Assembly: GCA_016932835.1 (NCBI GenBank)
Contig: JAFGCD010000062.1
Location: 1-53,352, forward strand
Origin: Sedimentisphaerales bacterium
GTDB taxonomy: Bacteria; Planctomycetota; Phycisphaerae; Sedimentisphaerales; Anaerobacaceae
Length of the DNA stretch: 53,352 bases
Reading direction: 5' to 3'
Of this stretch, positions 35,994 to 45,061 are shown in pieces. Every line of letters begins with the position of its first letter. Within the stretch, counting starts at the first letter, position 1. The position numbers and the translations under genes are program-made. Under the pieces are notes generated by a model that ran no database searches, was not told the DNA's origin, and was given only the letters and a program-made list of their open reading frames with translations.

Positions 35994-36578
35994 ATGGATT
36001 CACTCGGATTACATTTGAGCCTGCCGGACTGGGTGAGCGAATATATTGCAAACGGACCTGCAGTTTTCGATACAGTCGAACGGCGAATGAGCTTTGTAAT
36101 CGCCCTTTCGAGGCAGAATGTACGGCGTAAAACCGGCGGCCCCTTCGGTGCTGCTGTTTTTGAAAAAAACGGCAGGCTGATTTCGGCGGGCGTTAATATC
36201 GTCGAGGCAGCCAACTGCTCGGTCCTGCACGCCGAAATCGTCGCTATTGTTCTGGCGCAAAGGACCCTTGGCCGATACGACCTCAGTAACAGCGGCAAAG
36301 AGCATTACGAATTGGCCGCTTCGACAGAACCTTGCGCGATGTGCTTCGGGGCCCTGCCCTGGTCGGGTATCCGTGCCCTCGTATGCGGGGCAAGGGATGA
36401 AGACGCCCGCGGCATCGGTTTCGATGAAGGCCCGAAATTAGCCGACTGGATAGAAGCCCTTGATGAGCGCGGCATATCAGTCCGGCGAGATGTCCTGCGT
36501 GAGGAAGCGGCCGCGGTTCTCAGAGAATACGCCAACACAGGAGGCAGTATCTACAACGCAGGTTCGCAGCTTTTCTGA
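35994..36578 (+). CDS. Nucleoside deaminase (cytidine/deoxycytidylate deaminase family)
   Basis: This 194-residue zinc hydrolase has the canonical catalytic motifs LHAEIVAI (His and Glu) and EPCAMCFGALPWSGI (PCxxC). The fold and the CGARDEDARGIGFDEGP loop resemble guanine deaminase and tRNA-adenosine deaminase-like enzymes more than CMP deaminases; the base used is not certain. It is intracellular. It lies between the two TolB-like paralogues, divergent from one and convergent with the other, ending 5 bases before the other's stop. No strong ribosome-binding site is visible (TAAGGTT). Confidence 0.88.
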   Translation: MDSLGLHLSLPDWVSEYIANGPAVFDTVERRMSFVIALSRQNVRRKTGGPFGAAVFEKNGRLISAGVNIVEAANCSVLHAEIVAIVLAQRTLGRYDLSNSGKEHYELAASTEPCAMCFGALPWSGIRALVCGARDEDARGIGFDEGPKLADWIEALDERGISVRRDVLREEAAAVLREYANTGGSIYNAGSQLF

Positions 36579-36583
36579 ATGAG

Positions 36584-37750
36584 TCAGTCGTGTTCCCGGA
36601 CGATGGGATGTGACAGGATTCTCTCCAGGCCTGAGCTTCCTTCCTCTTTCTCCACCGTAACAAGTCTTGCCGGCGGTATCGGGACCCAGTCGGGCTCTTT
36701 GTTGTGGTTGCCGTCGGTAGTAATCTTGACCCAGTTTCCTTCGAGGTCCGAGACGCAGATATTCCATCCCTTCGCCTTGCCTCCGACCTGCTGGCCTCCC
36801 CGGCTTGGCCCGTAGCTGAATACGATGTACTTGCCGTCGGGAGAGATGTCGAAGTGATATATCTTGGCCGCCTCGACACAGCCGAAGATGTAACGAATAT
36901 TATCCACTCGTGGCCCGTCTCGATCAACGCTGAAATCGCCCATACAGACTTCCCAGTCGGTCTCACCCCAGACCAGCATCCTGCCGTCGAGGCTTATATC
37001 CGGCCGACACCCCTGAACCCCCCACTTCTCCAAATCGTAAACCTTCGTTCCGTCGGCCTCGAAGACGAGTATCGTATCGCTGTAATCCGTATTGCCCTGA
37101 ATCGCACAGAAAAACCACTTCGCATCGGGCGACCAGCAAAGGGCGTAAGCATGTTCGAGCGTGTCGTTCGGATGCAGCTTATGCTCGCCGGTAGCAATAT
37201 CGTAAATCAGCAGTTCTGAAGTGGCGTATTCGCGCATGCTGTATCGCTCGTATTCACCCTTGACGTAAGCTATTTTCCCGCCATCCGGGCTCCAGCATGG
37301 CTGGCGCGCATTCTTGGCGACTTTCACTCTCTCGGTCCCGTCGATATTCATGTAATATACGCTCCGCACCCTCCTTCTGCCGAGACCTTCATCGACGACA
37401 AAACATATTCTGCTCGCATCGGGCGAAACGTGCGGATACATCTCATCGAGATCGGGCGTATTCGTCAGGTTGATCCTCCGCGAGCCGTCGGCCTTCATTA
37501 TAAACAACTCCCAGTTGTACTTGCCGTCGGTCTGGCAGTAGGTCTCATAGACTACTTTGAACGGTATATCCTTGAGATTCAGTGTGCTTCGGGGCGAAGG
37601 TGTCCTTCTGATTCCGGTTGCGGTCTTGTCTGTCATTTGTACAGCGCCGACGGCATCAGCCGCGGCAGTGACAATCAGCAGGAACAACACGGTAACAAAA
37701 AGTGATTTCCACAATAAGCTGTTTTGCATCAAGTTGTATTTGTCTTTCAT
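36584..37750 (-). CDS. Secreted TolB-like beta-propeller protein (paralogue 2)
   Basis: This 388-residue protein has a signal peptide (LFVTVLFLLIVTAAADAVGA) and the same blades as paralogue 1: YPHVSPDASRICFVVDE, PCWSPDGGKIAYVKGE, CWSPDAKWFFCAIQGN, FDISPDGKYIVFSYGPS. Blade-by-blade similarity to the gene at 34703-35719 is high, including the C-terminal GWNICVSDLEGNW and EPDWVP. An ATG seven codons in is an alternative start. A copy of the 30-nt dispersed repeat lies just upstream (37775-37804). Function unknown; probably a periplasmic binding or scaffold protein. Confidence 0.88.
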   Translation of the reverse strand: MKDKYNLMQNSLLWKSLFVTVLFLLIVTAAADAVGAVQMTDKTATGIRRTPSPRSTLNLKDIPFKVVYETYCQTDGKYNWELFIMKADGSRRINLTNTPDLDEMYPHVSPDASRICFVVDEGLGRRRVRSVYYMNIDGTERVKVAKNARQPCWSPDGGKIAYVKGEYERYSMREYATSELLIYDIATGEHKLHPNDTLEHAYALCWSPDAKWFFCAIQGNTDYSDTILVFEADGTKVYDLEKWGVQGCRPDISLDGRMLVWGETDWEVCMGDFSVDRDGPRVDNIRYIFGCVEAAKIYHFDISPDGKYIVFSYGPSRGGQQVGGKAKGWNICVSDLEGNWVKITTDGNHNKEPDWVPIPPARLVTVEKEEGSSGLERILSHPIVREHD

Positions 37751-37774
37751 ATTGTCTCACTAACACAATGTTGG

Positions 37775-37804
37775 GCGGATTCAACTCCCAAGTGCAACTG
37801 AGTC
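37775..37804 (-). repeat. Dispersed 30-nt intergenic repeat, copy B
   Basis: On the minus strand these 30 bases match 51-80 at 28 of 30 positions. They sit 25-54 bases upstream of TolB-like paralogue 2, in its sense orientation. Just upstream, ACAGGAT occurs twice. Confidence 0.6.
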
Positions 37805-37948
37805 AAATCCTGTTTTGTTATCCTGTTAGTTTTTTCCGTTCATAAAATACTTTGCGAATTCAATGCCGCCATTATAGCTTATCTGCCCGCCGAATAGAAC
37901 CTGCTTTCGAGCGAAATCAACCTAACCGCCCACAACCTCGCCGGCATA

Positions 37949-39778
37949 TCAGACGGCCCTGCTGAGATTCTTGACCTTCTGCAGGGCCGAGACCGTGAAG
38001 ATCAGCGGGTATAAATCCTCGAAGTACCAGAGTTTCGCGAAGTAAAGGCCGATGGGTGAAGGAGCTAAAGATATCCCTGTCTCGGTCCGCATGAGCAGAT
38101 AGCGCGTTCCGTTCGAAAGACCCGACGCCGCCCGACAGGCCGCCTCGTCACTCAGGGTTGCCAGCGATTCGGCCAGGGCATCGACTGCCAGGGCCGTTTC
38201 TTCGATGGAAGATTCAACGCCCTGGCCGCCGCCCCACCCACCGTCGGCATTCCGAGCCGAAAGAAGCCATTCGACCGCCCTGACCAACATGGCCATATAT
38301 TCACAGACATAACCTGCAGGCAGCCGATTTAGCCCCAGAATCACCCGTGCAGTACCGTAAACAGGATTCTCCTGATTCTCGGCGTCCTGATTGCCGAACC
38401 ATAGCGGGACCCAGGAGCCATCGGGCCTCTGGACGCGATTCAGATAGTCAAGCCCCGATTTAATCGCCCTGCTCGTAAGTCTCTGTGTCGGGACAGGAAG
38501 CGAATCCTGCCATACGCCAAAGGCCGCCAGTGCGTGAGCAGTAAGGTCGGGCGCACTGCGGTCGAAAGGCAGATTGGTCCAGCCCCGGCAGAAAGTCGGG
38601 AAGCCGCCGTCGTGATTCTGCAATCCGAGCAGCCATTCAATACCCGCAACAGCAGCCTTGACGACAACCTCATCGACACCGCCGATATTGTGCAGCGCGA
38701 TCAGCGCCCCGGCCGTGTCGTCGGCGTCGGGAACGCCGCCGGGCAAAGCGGTCCACCCCCACCCCCCCGGCGCAGCATGGGTATAAGCATGCTCGCAGCG
38801 GTATTGCGAATCGAGCAGCATTCGGCGAATCTCGTCTCGCTGTCGAGCCTGAAGAACCTGGTCAAAATCGCTGCTGCAAGCAAGGGCATTGACCGAAAGC
38901 GTCGTAACCCAGGTTGACAGATTAGTATCGATTGGCCAGCTGCCGTCGTCCCTGGCTGAGTTGAGAAGAAATTCGACGCCCTTTGTCACTATACTGTCAG
39001 CTTTCCTGCCGGCGGCAGCCAGACTCATTACAACGAAAGCGGTCAGCGGCGTTGCCTCAAGAAAACCGCCGTTCTCAGGCTGGATGCTGCGCAGGACCCC
39101 AAGCGACCTATTCAGCGACAAGCAGCGCACCAATCGAGTAATCGGATTTGCCGGCTTTCTATGATGGTAATTCACCTGCCCGATTGCGATCAAAGCGGGC
39201 AACGCATAGCTCACCACCGGAAGCCTGAGCAGCTTAAAGAAACGATGCGGCAATACCGCAAGCTCGAAAGGCAGTGGTTTGACCCTCCGCCAAGCCTGTT
39301 CGGGATCCCCTAATCGGCCGGCAAGAACGCACATTGTCAGGATAGGGGCCGAAAAAGTCCGGTCCGAGCCGTATTGTCGATCCACCGCACTCGCCAGAGC
39401 ATTCGGTTCGAGACTGCCGGCAAAACCGCCCAGCCATGACTCTGCTTTGGTTAGGATTTCATCCAGGCGTCCGGACCGCTCGCCTACACTCAATGCCGAC
39501 CAGCAGAGCATAGTAGTGCTCATATTGCTGAGACTTCTGACAGTATCTCCCCACCCTCCGTCGGCGTTCTGATTCTCTGCGAGCCAGCCAACGCCCTTCT
39601 CAATGAGAGATGCGTATTTAGACCTATCGACCCGTGAGAGGGCGAAAACGGCAACCGCTGTAGCCAGCGCACTGCTGGAGAGCCTGCCCTGCCAGCAGCC
39701 CCCCGGCTGCCTCGACCGGATCAATTCTTCCTTGAGGGCTTCGAGCGTTTTGTCGAGCAGCGCTCGGTCGATATCCAT
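37949..39778 (-). CDS. Class II terpene cyclase (squalene-hopene cyclase superfamily)
   Basis: This 609-residue protein starts proton-driven cyclisation of an isoprenoid. The catalytic DxDD acid motif is present as DADDT (Asp351, Asp353, Asp354) in GGWGWTALPGGVPDADDTAG. Several QW-like repeats are visible: QNADGGWGD (about 75), QNHDGGFPTF and QRPDGSWVPLWFGNQD. The C-terminal PSPIGLYFAKLWYFEDLYPL is typical of bacterial squalene/oxidosqualene cyclase relatives. Length matches SHC (about 630), but no hopanoid squalene genes (hpnCDE) are nearby, so the substrate may be another polyprenyl chain. The ATG at 39778 has GGAG and lies two bases after the upstream stop. It is the last gene of the cluster. 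Confidence 0.87.
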   Translation of the reverse strand: MDIDRALLDKTLEALKEELIRSRQPGGCWQGRLSSSALATAVAVFALSRVDRSKYASLIEKGVGWLAENQNADGGWGDTVRSLSNMSTTMLCWSALSVGERSGRLDEILTKAESWLGGFAGSLEPNALASAVDRQYGSDRTFSAPILTMCVLAGRLGDPEQAWRRVKPLPFELAVLPHRFFKLLRLPVVSYALPALIAIGQVNYHHRKPANPITRLVRCLSLNRSLGVLRSIQPENGGFLEATPLTAFVVMSLAAAGRKADSIVTKGVEFLLNSARDDGSWPIDTNLSTWVTTLSVNALACSSDFDQVLQARQRDEIRRMLLDSQYRCEHAYTHAAPGGWGWTALPGGVPDADDTAGALIALHNIGGVDEVVVKAAVAGIEWLLGLQNHDGGFPTFCRGWTNLPFDRSAPDLTAHALAAFGVWQDSLPVPTQRLTSRAIKSGLDYLNRVQRPDGSWVPLWFGNQDAENQENPVYGTARVILGLNRLPAGYVCEYMAMLVRAVEWLLSARNADGGWGGGQGVESSIEETALAVDALAESLATLSDEAACRAASGLSNGTRYLLMRTETGISLAPSPIGLYFAKLWYFEDLYPLIFTVSALQKVKNLSRAV

Positions 39779-39780
39779 TG

Positions 39781-40713
39781 CTATTCTCCAATGCCCTCGC
39801 TTGAGTCCTCTCCCCCGCTTAGATGGCCGAGCGCTAACAGGCCATAGTATGTGTATTCGCAGTCGAGAGCAGGATCGGCCCAACTGCCGCAGAACGCCCC
39901 TTCCGTGCTCCACAGGCTGTCCAGAAAATCCAGACACCTCTCGGTTATTCTGCCCACCGATGCACCTGTCAGCCTCAACGCGTGCAGCGCAGTTGCCGTC
40001 GAGAGCAAATCAGGTATTCCGTAACTGCCGGTCACCGGCACTGCGACAAAACCGCCCCTGGGGTGCGCCTGCGAGAGCAGCCAGGAAACGCAAACCTCAT
40101 CAACAGGCTCATCCAGGTAATGGAGAACCGCCATAACCGCCGCCGTCGCAGGCACAGCTCCGACCTGCATGGCCGGGTCGTTGGCGTATGCGCCGTCCGG
40201 AGTTTTCAGCGAGTTCAAACACTCGATAAGGCTCGCACTATTCTCCATCTCTACATTCAGATCCTGGTATGCCCCCAACGCGAGAAAGCATGCATACGCC
40301 GTACCGTACCTGGCATCGGCTGAATCGGCGTAGCCGCCCCCGACACATCTATACTTCTCGATATTCCGCAGAATCGTATCACTGAGACTCGCATCCACAG
40401 CAGCACCCCGGCACTGCCAAATGTTAGCCCAGCATCGCCCCAGACAAGCCAGATGAACGAAGTCCAGTTCCTCGCCGCAGCCGAATCGATCGAGGTAGCC
40501 TGCGATTGCCCCCCAGTCAACCTGAACATTCAAAGCCCGCAGCGCCTCGAGGCCGAATACCGTATAGTAAAGGTCACTGGCGGCTATCCTGCCCCTGAAC
40601 CCGCCGTCCTCATTGAATTGCCTGCCGATAAAGCCGGCTACAATAGCAGCGGAATCACCCAGAAGATGCCTGGCTTGACTCGCCGCCTTGATCATATCCA
40701 GCCTTATGGTCAT
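39781..40713 (-). CDS. Terpenoid-cyclase/prenyltransferase alpha-alpha-barrel protein
   Basis: This 310-residue protein is built of helical hairpin repeats like prenyltransferase beta subunits: FNEDGGFRGR (about 34-43), LKTPDGAYAND, AHPRGGFVAVPVTGSYG and WSTEGAFCGSWAD...YTYYGLLALGHL. The zinc ligands (Asp-x-Cys and His) of true protein prenyltransferases are not all present, and neither is DxDD, so it is either a non-catalytic partner or a barrel with a different chemistry. Its start lies within the upstream gene. ATG 40713 is used; ATG 40695 with AAGG 6 bases upstream is a good alternative. The cyclase follows after two bases. Confidence 0.75.
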   Translation of the reverse strand: MTIRLDMIKAASQARHLLGDSAAIVAGFIGRQFNEDGGFRGRIAASDLYYTVFGLEALRALNVQVDWGAIAGYLDRFGCGEELDFVHLACLGRCWANIWQCRGAAVDASLSDTILRNIEKYRCVGGGYADSADARYGTAYACFLALGAYQDLNVEMENSASLIECLNSLKTPDGAYANDPAMQVGAVPATAAVMAVLHYLDEPVDEVCVSWLLSQAHPRGGFVAVPVTGSYGIPDLLSTATALHALRLTGASVGRITERCLDFLDSLWSTEGAFCGSWADPALDCEYTYYGLLALGHLSGGEDSSEGIGE

Positions 40714-42358
40714 TACAGCAACCCATTATTTCGAAATCATTGAATATCTTGCCTATCACGCGACGCAGCAAACCCTTCAGATCCGAATTGGTCAGCTTAC
40801 CAAGGCAGCTTATCGCCCGCGACTTGTACGAGTCCATCAGTTCGGATGCGAGATGCTCGACTCTCAGCTTAGTCAGCAATTCTTCGATTTCCGCCGCACA
40901 TAAACGACCGTCCGCACCGTACCACACCATATCGAGCAGCTTCCTATCGTCACGGCCGGCACGTTCATAAGCCAGAGCGAGCATCAGTGAAGGACGCACT
41001 GCATTGAGCGCTGCAGATTCGTCGTTCGAGCGAAAGTCTTCGATGTCGTCACGAATCTGATATGCAATTCCAAGCGATTGGCTGTATTCTTCAAGAATAT
41101 CGCTAAGTTCATCACCATACCCGGCGAGTATCGCACCTACTTTCAAAGCAACCTCGAACGCAGGCGACGTCTTCTTGCGAAATATGTCGATAACCTCAGC
41201 GACCGTCAGAGATCGAGGGCTTTGTATCCAGGTAAGCTCGCTGCCCTGTCCCAGACAAAGATCGCGATGCCCCCGGGCCGCAACGGCAAGCATCCTTGCC
41301 TTTTGACCATCGGAGCCAGCCGTCTCAGCCAGAAGACGATATCCCTCGCCGAGCAGAAAATCACCGGCATTGAGGGCTATCGGCACCCCATATTCGGCGT
41401 GAAGCGTCTTGTCGCCGTAGCGAAGATCGTCGCCGTCCTCGATGTCGTCGTGAATCAGAGACGCCTTGTGAAAGCACTCAACCGCTACGCCCGCCTGTCG
41501 AACCGCATCGCCAAGAGGAATATCCTTGTCTTTTGCGAGAGCCTGATATGTACAGGCAACGAGAAACGGTCTCCAACGCTTGCCGACCTTGCCCATCCAT
41601 TCAAAGGCTAATTTCTCTGTCCGGCTCCCGGCCACAGTCAGCAATTCCGAGAGAGACTCCTCTGTAAACCAGGAACTGACCTGACTTCGCAGGTTCTCAA
41701 GGTTGAGACGATGAGCCTGCTCTTCATTGCTCCGGTATATGGCATCCCATACCCAGTCGGCATCTACGTTTGTGTTGGCGCAGCCGTCGCGAAGAAGCGG
41801 AATTGCAACGCCTGGAACCGCGCCTGCTTCCATATATGGGAAAACACGGGCCAGCACGGAAAGACAGCTAACACCAACCACTGCTTCGACCTTTCCCGTT
41901 TCGATTAACGACATCACCACCGGCGAGCCTTCGGCAATCAAAACGGCGTAGCCAAGACGCTCGGCCTGGCTCTTGAATTCGCTCATCATGCATCGCCCGC
42001 AACCCTCGCACAAAAGGCCGATATCGTCGAACTGTGCCGGGCATTCTTCGGCATTACGCAGGCACTTGGGCAAAAGCAGCAAACGCTTCTCATAAGGGAT
42101 GCGAGCAACGGTCGGACGCCAGACTTCGTTACTTACCAAAACCGCGGCATAATCAACGTACTTCTCGTCTAAACCCACACCCCTGAGAACCGCCAGCGCA
42201 TGGCTGCGCAATTCCTCGACCGACAACGGGCTGACAGGCTCAGCCCGCTCGATGTAATCGCCGACCGCCTGAAGCAGCGCATCACGCTGATCCCTGGTTT
42301 GCGGAATATTATCCTGCGGCGGCCTCAGCGGCCGTACAATAGCAGGCTCATCTGGCAT
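40655..42358 (-). CDS. DUF116 domain fused to trans-polyprenyl diphosphate synthase
   Basis: This 567-residue protein joins an iron-sulfur-like domain to a prenyl synthase. Residues about 50-220 are DUF116, with Cys99, Cys106, Cys117, Cys120, Cys123, Cys165 and Cys193 (LLLPKCLRN, CEGCGRC, VGVSCLSVL). Residues about 225-560 form an isoprenyl diphosphate synthase, with GKRWRP, first Asp-rich motif HDDIEDGDDLR (Asp304, 305, 308) and second Asp-rich motif QIRDDIEDF (Asp437, 438, 441). Ala299 sits five residues before the first motif, which fits C20 or longer chains (inference). ATG 42358 has GGAGG upstream, 29 bases after the radical SAM gene. Confidence 0.88.
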   Translation of the reverse strand: MPDEPAIVRPLRPPQDNIPQTRDQRDALLQAVGDYIERAEPVSPLSVEELRSHALAVLRGVGLDEKYVDYAAVLVSNEVWRPTVARIPYEKRLLLLPKCLRNAEECPAQFDDIGLLCEGCGRCMMSEFKSQAERLGYAVLIAEGSPVVMSLIETGKVEAVVGVSCLSVLARVFPYMEAGAVPGVAIPLLRDGCANTNVDADWVWDAIYRSNEEQAHRLNLENLRSQVSSWFTEESLSELLTVAGSRTEKLAFEWMGKVGKRWRPFLVACTYQALAKDKDIPLGDAVRQAGVAVECFHKASLIHDDIEDGDDLRYGDKTLHAEYGVPIALNAGDFLLGEGYRLLAETAGSDGQKARMLAVAARGHRDLCLGQGSELTWIQSPRSLTVAEVIDIFRKKTSPAFEVALKVGAILAGYGDELSDILEEYSQSLGIAYQIRDDIEDFRSNDESAALNAVRPSLMLALAYERAGRDDRKLLDMVWYGADGRLCAAEIEELLTKLRVEHLASELMDSYKSRAISCLGKLTNSDLKGLLRRVIGKIFNDFEIMGCCNDHKAGYDQGGESSQASSG

Positions 42359-42387
42359 ACTTCCGTTCCTCCACAATCGCATCAGGT

Positions 42388-43923
42388 TCAAACGCCCGCA
42401 AGCTGCTTCTCAAGCCTCTTGAACGTCCGGCGCCAGGAGAATACTTCGCCCTTGCCCAGCAATTGCATCATAGCCCTTTTCACCCATGATACACCGCCTG
42501 CCCGCTGGTTATCAACGAATAAACGGGGAACGGCCCTGAAGTTTATTTCGTAGCAGGTTCTGTACAGTTCCAGGTGGTCGCTTCTCATGCGGCGCAGAGT
42601 GAATCTATTGCCGGCTTTAATCTCAGTTGGCGACAACGGCTCGTAGAAAACAGGAAAGATCACAGCCCGCTTCCTGCCCAGATCCGTGCAGAGCTTGAGC
42701 GTCCGGGCGATATCATCCGGCGTTTCTCCGGGCAATCCGAGAATGACGCTGAAGACACTGAAGAACCCGTTTCTGGTCATCTTCTCGGCTGCCTCCCGCA
42801 CCATATCTTCCCAGTCTTCGGGCCGAAATGGTGATATCTTGCCGGGGCAATTGGCGGCCACAAGCTTGCCATTTGCACTTTCGGCCCCCATATTCACCCA
42901 GAGATACTCCGACTTCTTCTCCCACGTCAGAAGTTCTCGTATTTGCGTCAACTGCTCATCGCTAAGCTGCATGATCGAAGTAATGTTGCCGTGGTCGATC
43001 TGCATGAATGACAGGCCCTTGACCTGTTTCATCCGGCAAAGCAGCTCGTACAACTTCTCGAAATCAGGTTTCAAGCCTACAGCCCCGTATCGGAAGAAAT
43101 CCTCGCTGCCGCTGACAACCGACGAGACGCCGCCTGCGACATTCGTTTCGAGGTCGGCAAAAATCGTATCTGCCGGCAGATGCGTCATCCTCTTCGCGCC
43201 CATACTGCAGAACCTGCATCCCCTCCCGCAGCCCCTGGATAATTCGACAATGCCCAGCATCGAAGGGCCTGTTATAGGCTGAATCTTTTCGACAGCCGTG
43301 TCCTGCTCACAAAACTCAGGTTGTGTGTCACGTCCGCCGATAAGCTCGGCGAAAAGCCCCGGCCCCGATGACTCGAAATACCCCTCGAAGACAACGTCAA
43401 TACCTAACCTGTTCCTCTCTTCGGGATCGTAAGCCCATTGCCATGCGCCCGCACCGCCAGCGATTATCTTGAATCCGTATTTCCGCTTGGGCTCGGCAAG
43501 CTGTTCGAGCATCCGTCGGGTCCAGTAGCTCGTATATAGTTCGCCCTTCCAGAAATTCGTCGTCGTCGTATTGCTCATCCCCCTGCCCAGGGGGTCACTC
43601 GAACTGAACGCGACGATCTTCACCCACGGCCCCAGAAGACCGCCCAGGGCCTCCGGCGTCGTACACACAACGTCATCAGCGGCCAGGCCTGTGAATTTCA
43701 ATAGTGCCGATTCCAGACGCCGCAACCCGAGAGCAGCCGTTGCAGCGCGACCCGCTGAATCCGTCCTGACCATAGGCGCAACGAATCTTCGCATTGCTAT
43801 TTCCGGCACTTTCGTCGTCTGCATCGTCGCAAAGATACCCTCGAACAGGACTTTGTAGTCGGCGCTGAGGGTCCTGTCCGCAACAAGGATCACTGCGGGT
43901 TTGGGGTATGCTTTATTCATCAT
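42388..43923 (-). CDS. Radical SAM protein with N-terminal B12-binding-like domain
   Basis: This 511-residue radical SAM enzyme has the [4Fe-4S] motif CGRGCRFC with Cys232, Cys236 and Cys239. An N-terminal Rossmann-like part ([28 protein letters not shown]) resembles the cobalamin-binding domain of B12-dependent members, but the DxHxxG cobalamin ligand motif is absent. Conserved later stretches are [12 protein letters not shown] and [18 protein letters not shown]. Such enzymes methylate, couple or rearrange lipids and other substrates. It overlaps the upstream Fe-S gene by 11 bases, so it is coupled to it; the reaction is unknown, presumably on the isoprenoid made by the cluster. Confidence 0.85.
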   Translation of the reverse strand: MMNKAYPKPAVILVADRTLSADYKVLFEGIFATMQTTKVPEIAMRRFVAPMVRTDSAGRAATAALGLRRLESALLKFTGLAADDVVCTTPEALGGLLGPWVKIVAFSSSDPLGRGMSNTTTTNFWKGELYTSYWTRRMLEQLAEPKRKYGFKIIAGGAGAWQWAYDPEERNRLGIDVVFEGYFESSGPGLFAELIGGRDTQPEFCEQDTAVEKIQPITGPSMLGIVELSRGCGRGCRFCSMGAKRMTHLPADTIFADLETNVAGGVSSVVSGSEDFFRYGAVGLKPDFEKLYELLCRMKQVKGLSFMQIDHGNITSIMQLSDEQLTQIRELLTWEKKSEYLWVNMGAESANGKLVAANCPGKISPFRPEDWEDMVREAAEKMTRNGFFSVFSVILGLPGETPDDIARTLKLCTDLGRKRAVIFPVFYEPLSPTEIKAGNRFTLRRMRSDHLELYRTCYEINFRAVPRLFVDNQRAGGVSWVKRAMMQLLGKGEVFSWRRTFKRLEKQLAGV

Positions 43924-44785
43924 CCTTGCTTCCGCCCATACCGCCGCTCTTCTTGCCGGCCTTTTTTCGAATACCGGCTATCTCGGCAGGCGAAAGAGAA
44001 GCCAGAACATCCGACGGAATGGCCAGCTTCTCCCTAAGATCTTTCAAACTCTCCCCTGCCCCCTTGGCATCCGCCGAAAATCTTCTTTTCCCATTTCCAC
44101 GCTTGCGAATAGTCTCATAGATATCGCCGCTCAGCAGATCGCCCAATTCCGCCTTGGCCTCTTCTTCGAACGAAGATTCCTGTGGTTCGGCGCCATTGAC
44201 AGGGACCTCGCCGTACTTTGGGAAGATTATCGCGCTGGCCGGACACGCCTTCGCGCATGCCGGGCAGTTGGTTTTGCAGCTTGCAGGGTTGCGAACCTCT
44301 ACTCTGCCGTCCTCGTCAAGTTGATAAACACCGAAAAGACAGAAACCGTAACACTGTTTGCAGTTCCGGCAGCGATCATAATCAATCACCGGAAACCACG
44401 GAATCCAATCGCCTTTCTTGTCCATCTGTACTTCCCCGGCAGCAACACGACTTGAAGGCTCGCCGTGCAGGGATGAAAGTATCTCTCTGACATTGCCCGT
44501 CCGCATGTTGATGAACTCCACTCGCTTATCGTCCAGCGAAACCCCGCCCCGATGAAACAGCCATTTCACCGCACGCGGATAACAGGCGATGATCCTCAGA
44601 GAATCCGCCTTCGCCCATTCTTTGAGCCTCGGATCGCCCTCGGCGCACAGCCGGCACAGATCGGCCGTCGCCTCGAATTCTACGCCCGCAGCCTTGATCG
44701 CATCGAATACCTTCGATTTGACCTCTGGCTCAACCAACTCGTAATACGCACAATCGCAGTATATTGTCAGCGTCTTCTCAGCCAC
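43913..44785 (-). CDS. Ferredoxin-type iron-sulfur protein with N-terminal Cys-rich domain
   Basis: This 290-residue protein is first in the cluster. The N-terminal part has Cys10, Cys12, Cys44, Cys47 and Cys68 ([28 protein letters not shown]), which may bind another cluster. Residues about 130-180 hold two ferredoxin-type [4Fe-4S] sites ([26 protein letters not shown]). The C-terminus is charged and Lys/Gly-rich. It probably supplies electrons to the radical SAM or DUF116 proteins. The start is GTG 44785 with AAGGG 5 bases upstream; no in-frame ATG is nearby. Confidence 0.8.
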   Translation of the reverse strand: MAEKTLTIYCDCAYYELVEPEVKSKVFDAIKAAGVEFEATADLCRLCAEGDPRLKEWAKADSLRIIACYPRAVKWLFHRGGVSLDDKRVEFINMRTGNVREILSSLHGEPSSRVAAGEVQMDKKGDWIPWFPVIDYDRCRNCKQCYGFCLFGVYQLDEDGRVEVRNPASCKTNCPACAKACPASAIIFPKYGEVPVNGAEPQESSFEEEAKAELGDLLSGDIYETIRKRGNGKRRFSADAKGAGESLKDLREKLAIPSDVLASLSPAEIAGIRKKAGKKSGGMGGSKDDE

Positions 44786-44841
44786 TTCTTCCCTTTTCTC
44801 ATGACTCTAACAAAATCGAATATCACACACATTATGACCTT

Positions 44842-44870
44842 ATCATAGCCGGAGCCGTCAAGATAAGCAA
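44842..44870 (-). promoter_or_regulatory. Promoter of the isoprenoid cluster
   Basis: On the minus strand TTGCTT (44870-44865), 17 bases, TATGAT (44847-44842). The GTG start of the Fe-S gene is 57 bases downstream. It is the only good promoter-like pair seen in front of the five-gene cluster. Confidence 0.55.
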
Positions 44871-45061
44871 GCGCCCGTCCCGCGTCTTCAACAACGGCGT
44901 CTCGGCTGTCATCCCTGCAAGCCGGATAGCGCAAAGTGATATAGAATATCACGTAAGCATAAGTCAAAATGAAGGAGTCAAACTCGTCTTACCCACAGGA
45001 GCGCCGCGGATTACGCAAACGGTAATAGGCATTGAACGAGCAGAACCGGTGAAGGCAAACG

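Noticed and set aside
44767..44967. 66-codon minus-strand open frame upstream of the Fe-S gene
   Set aside because: It contains the likely promoter of the cluster and overlaps the start of the real gene in another frame.
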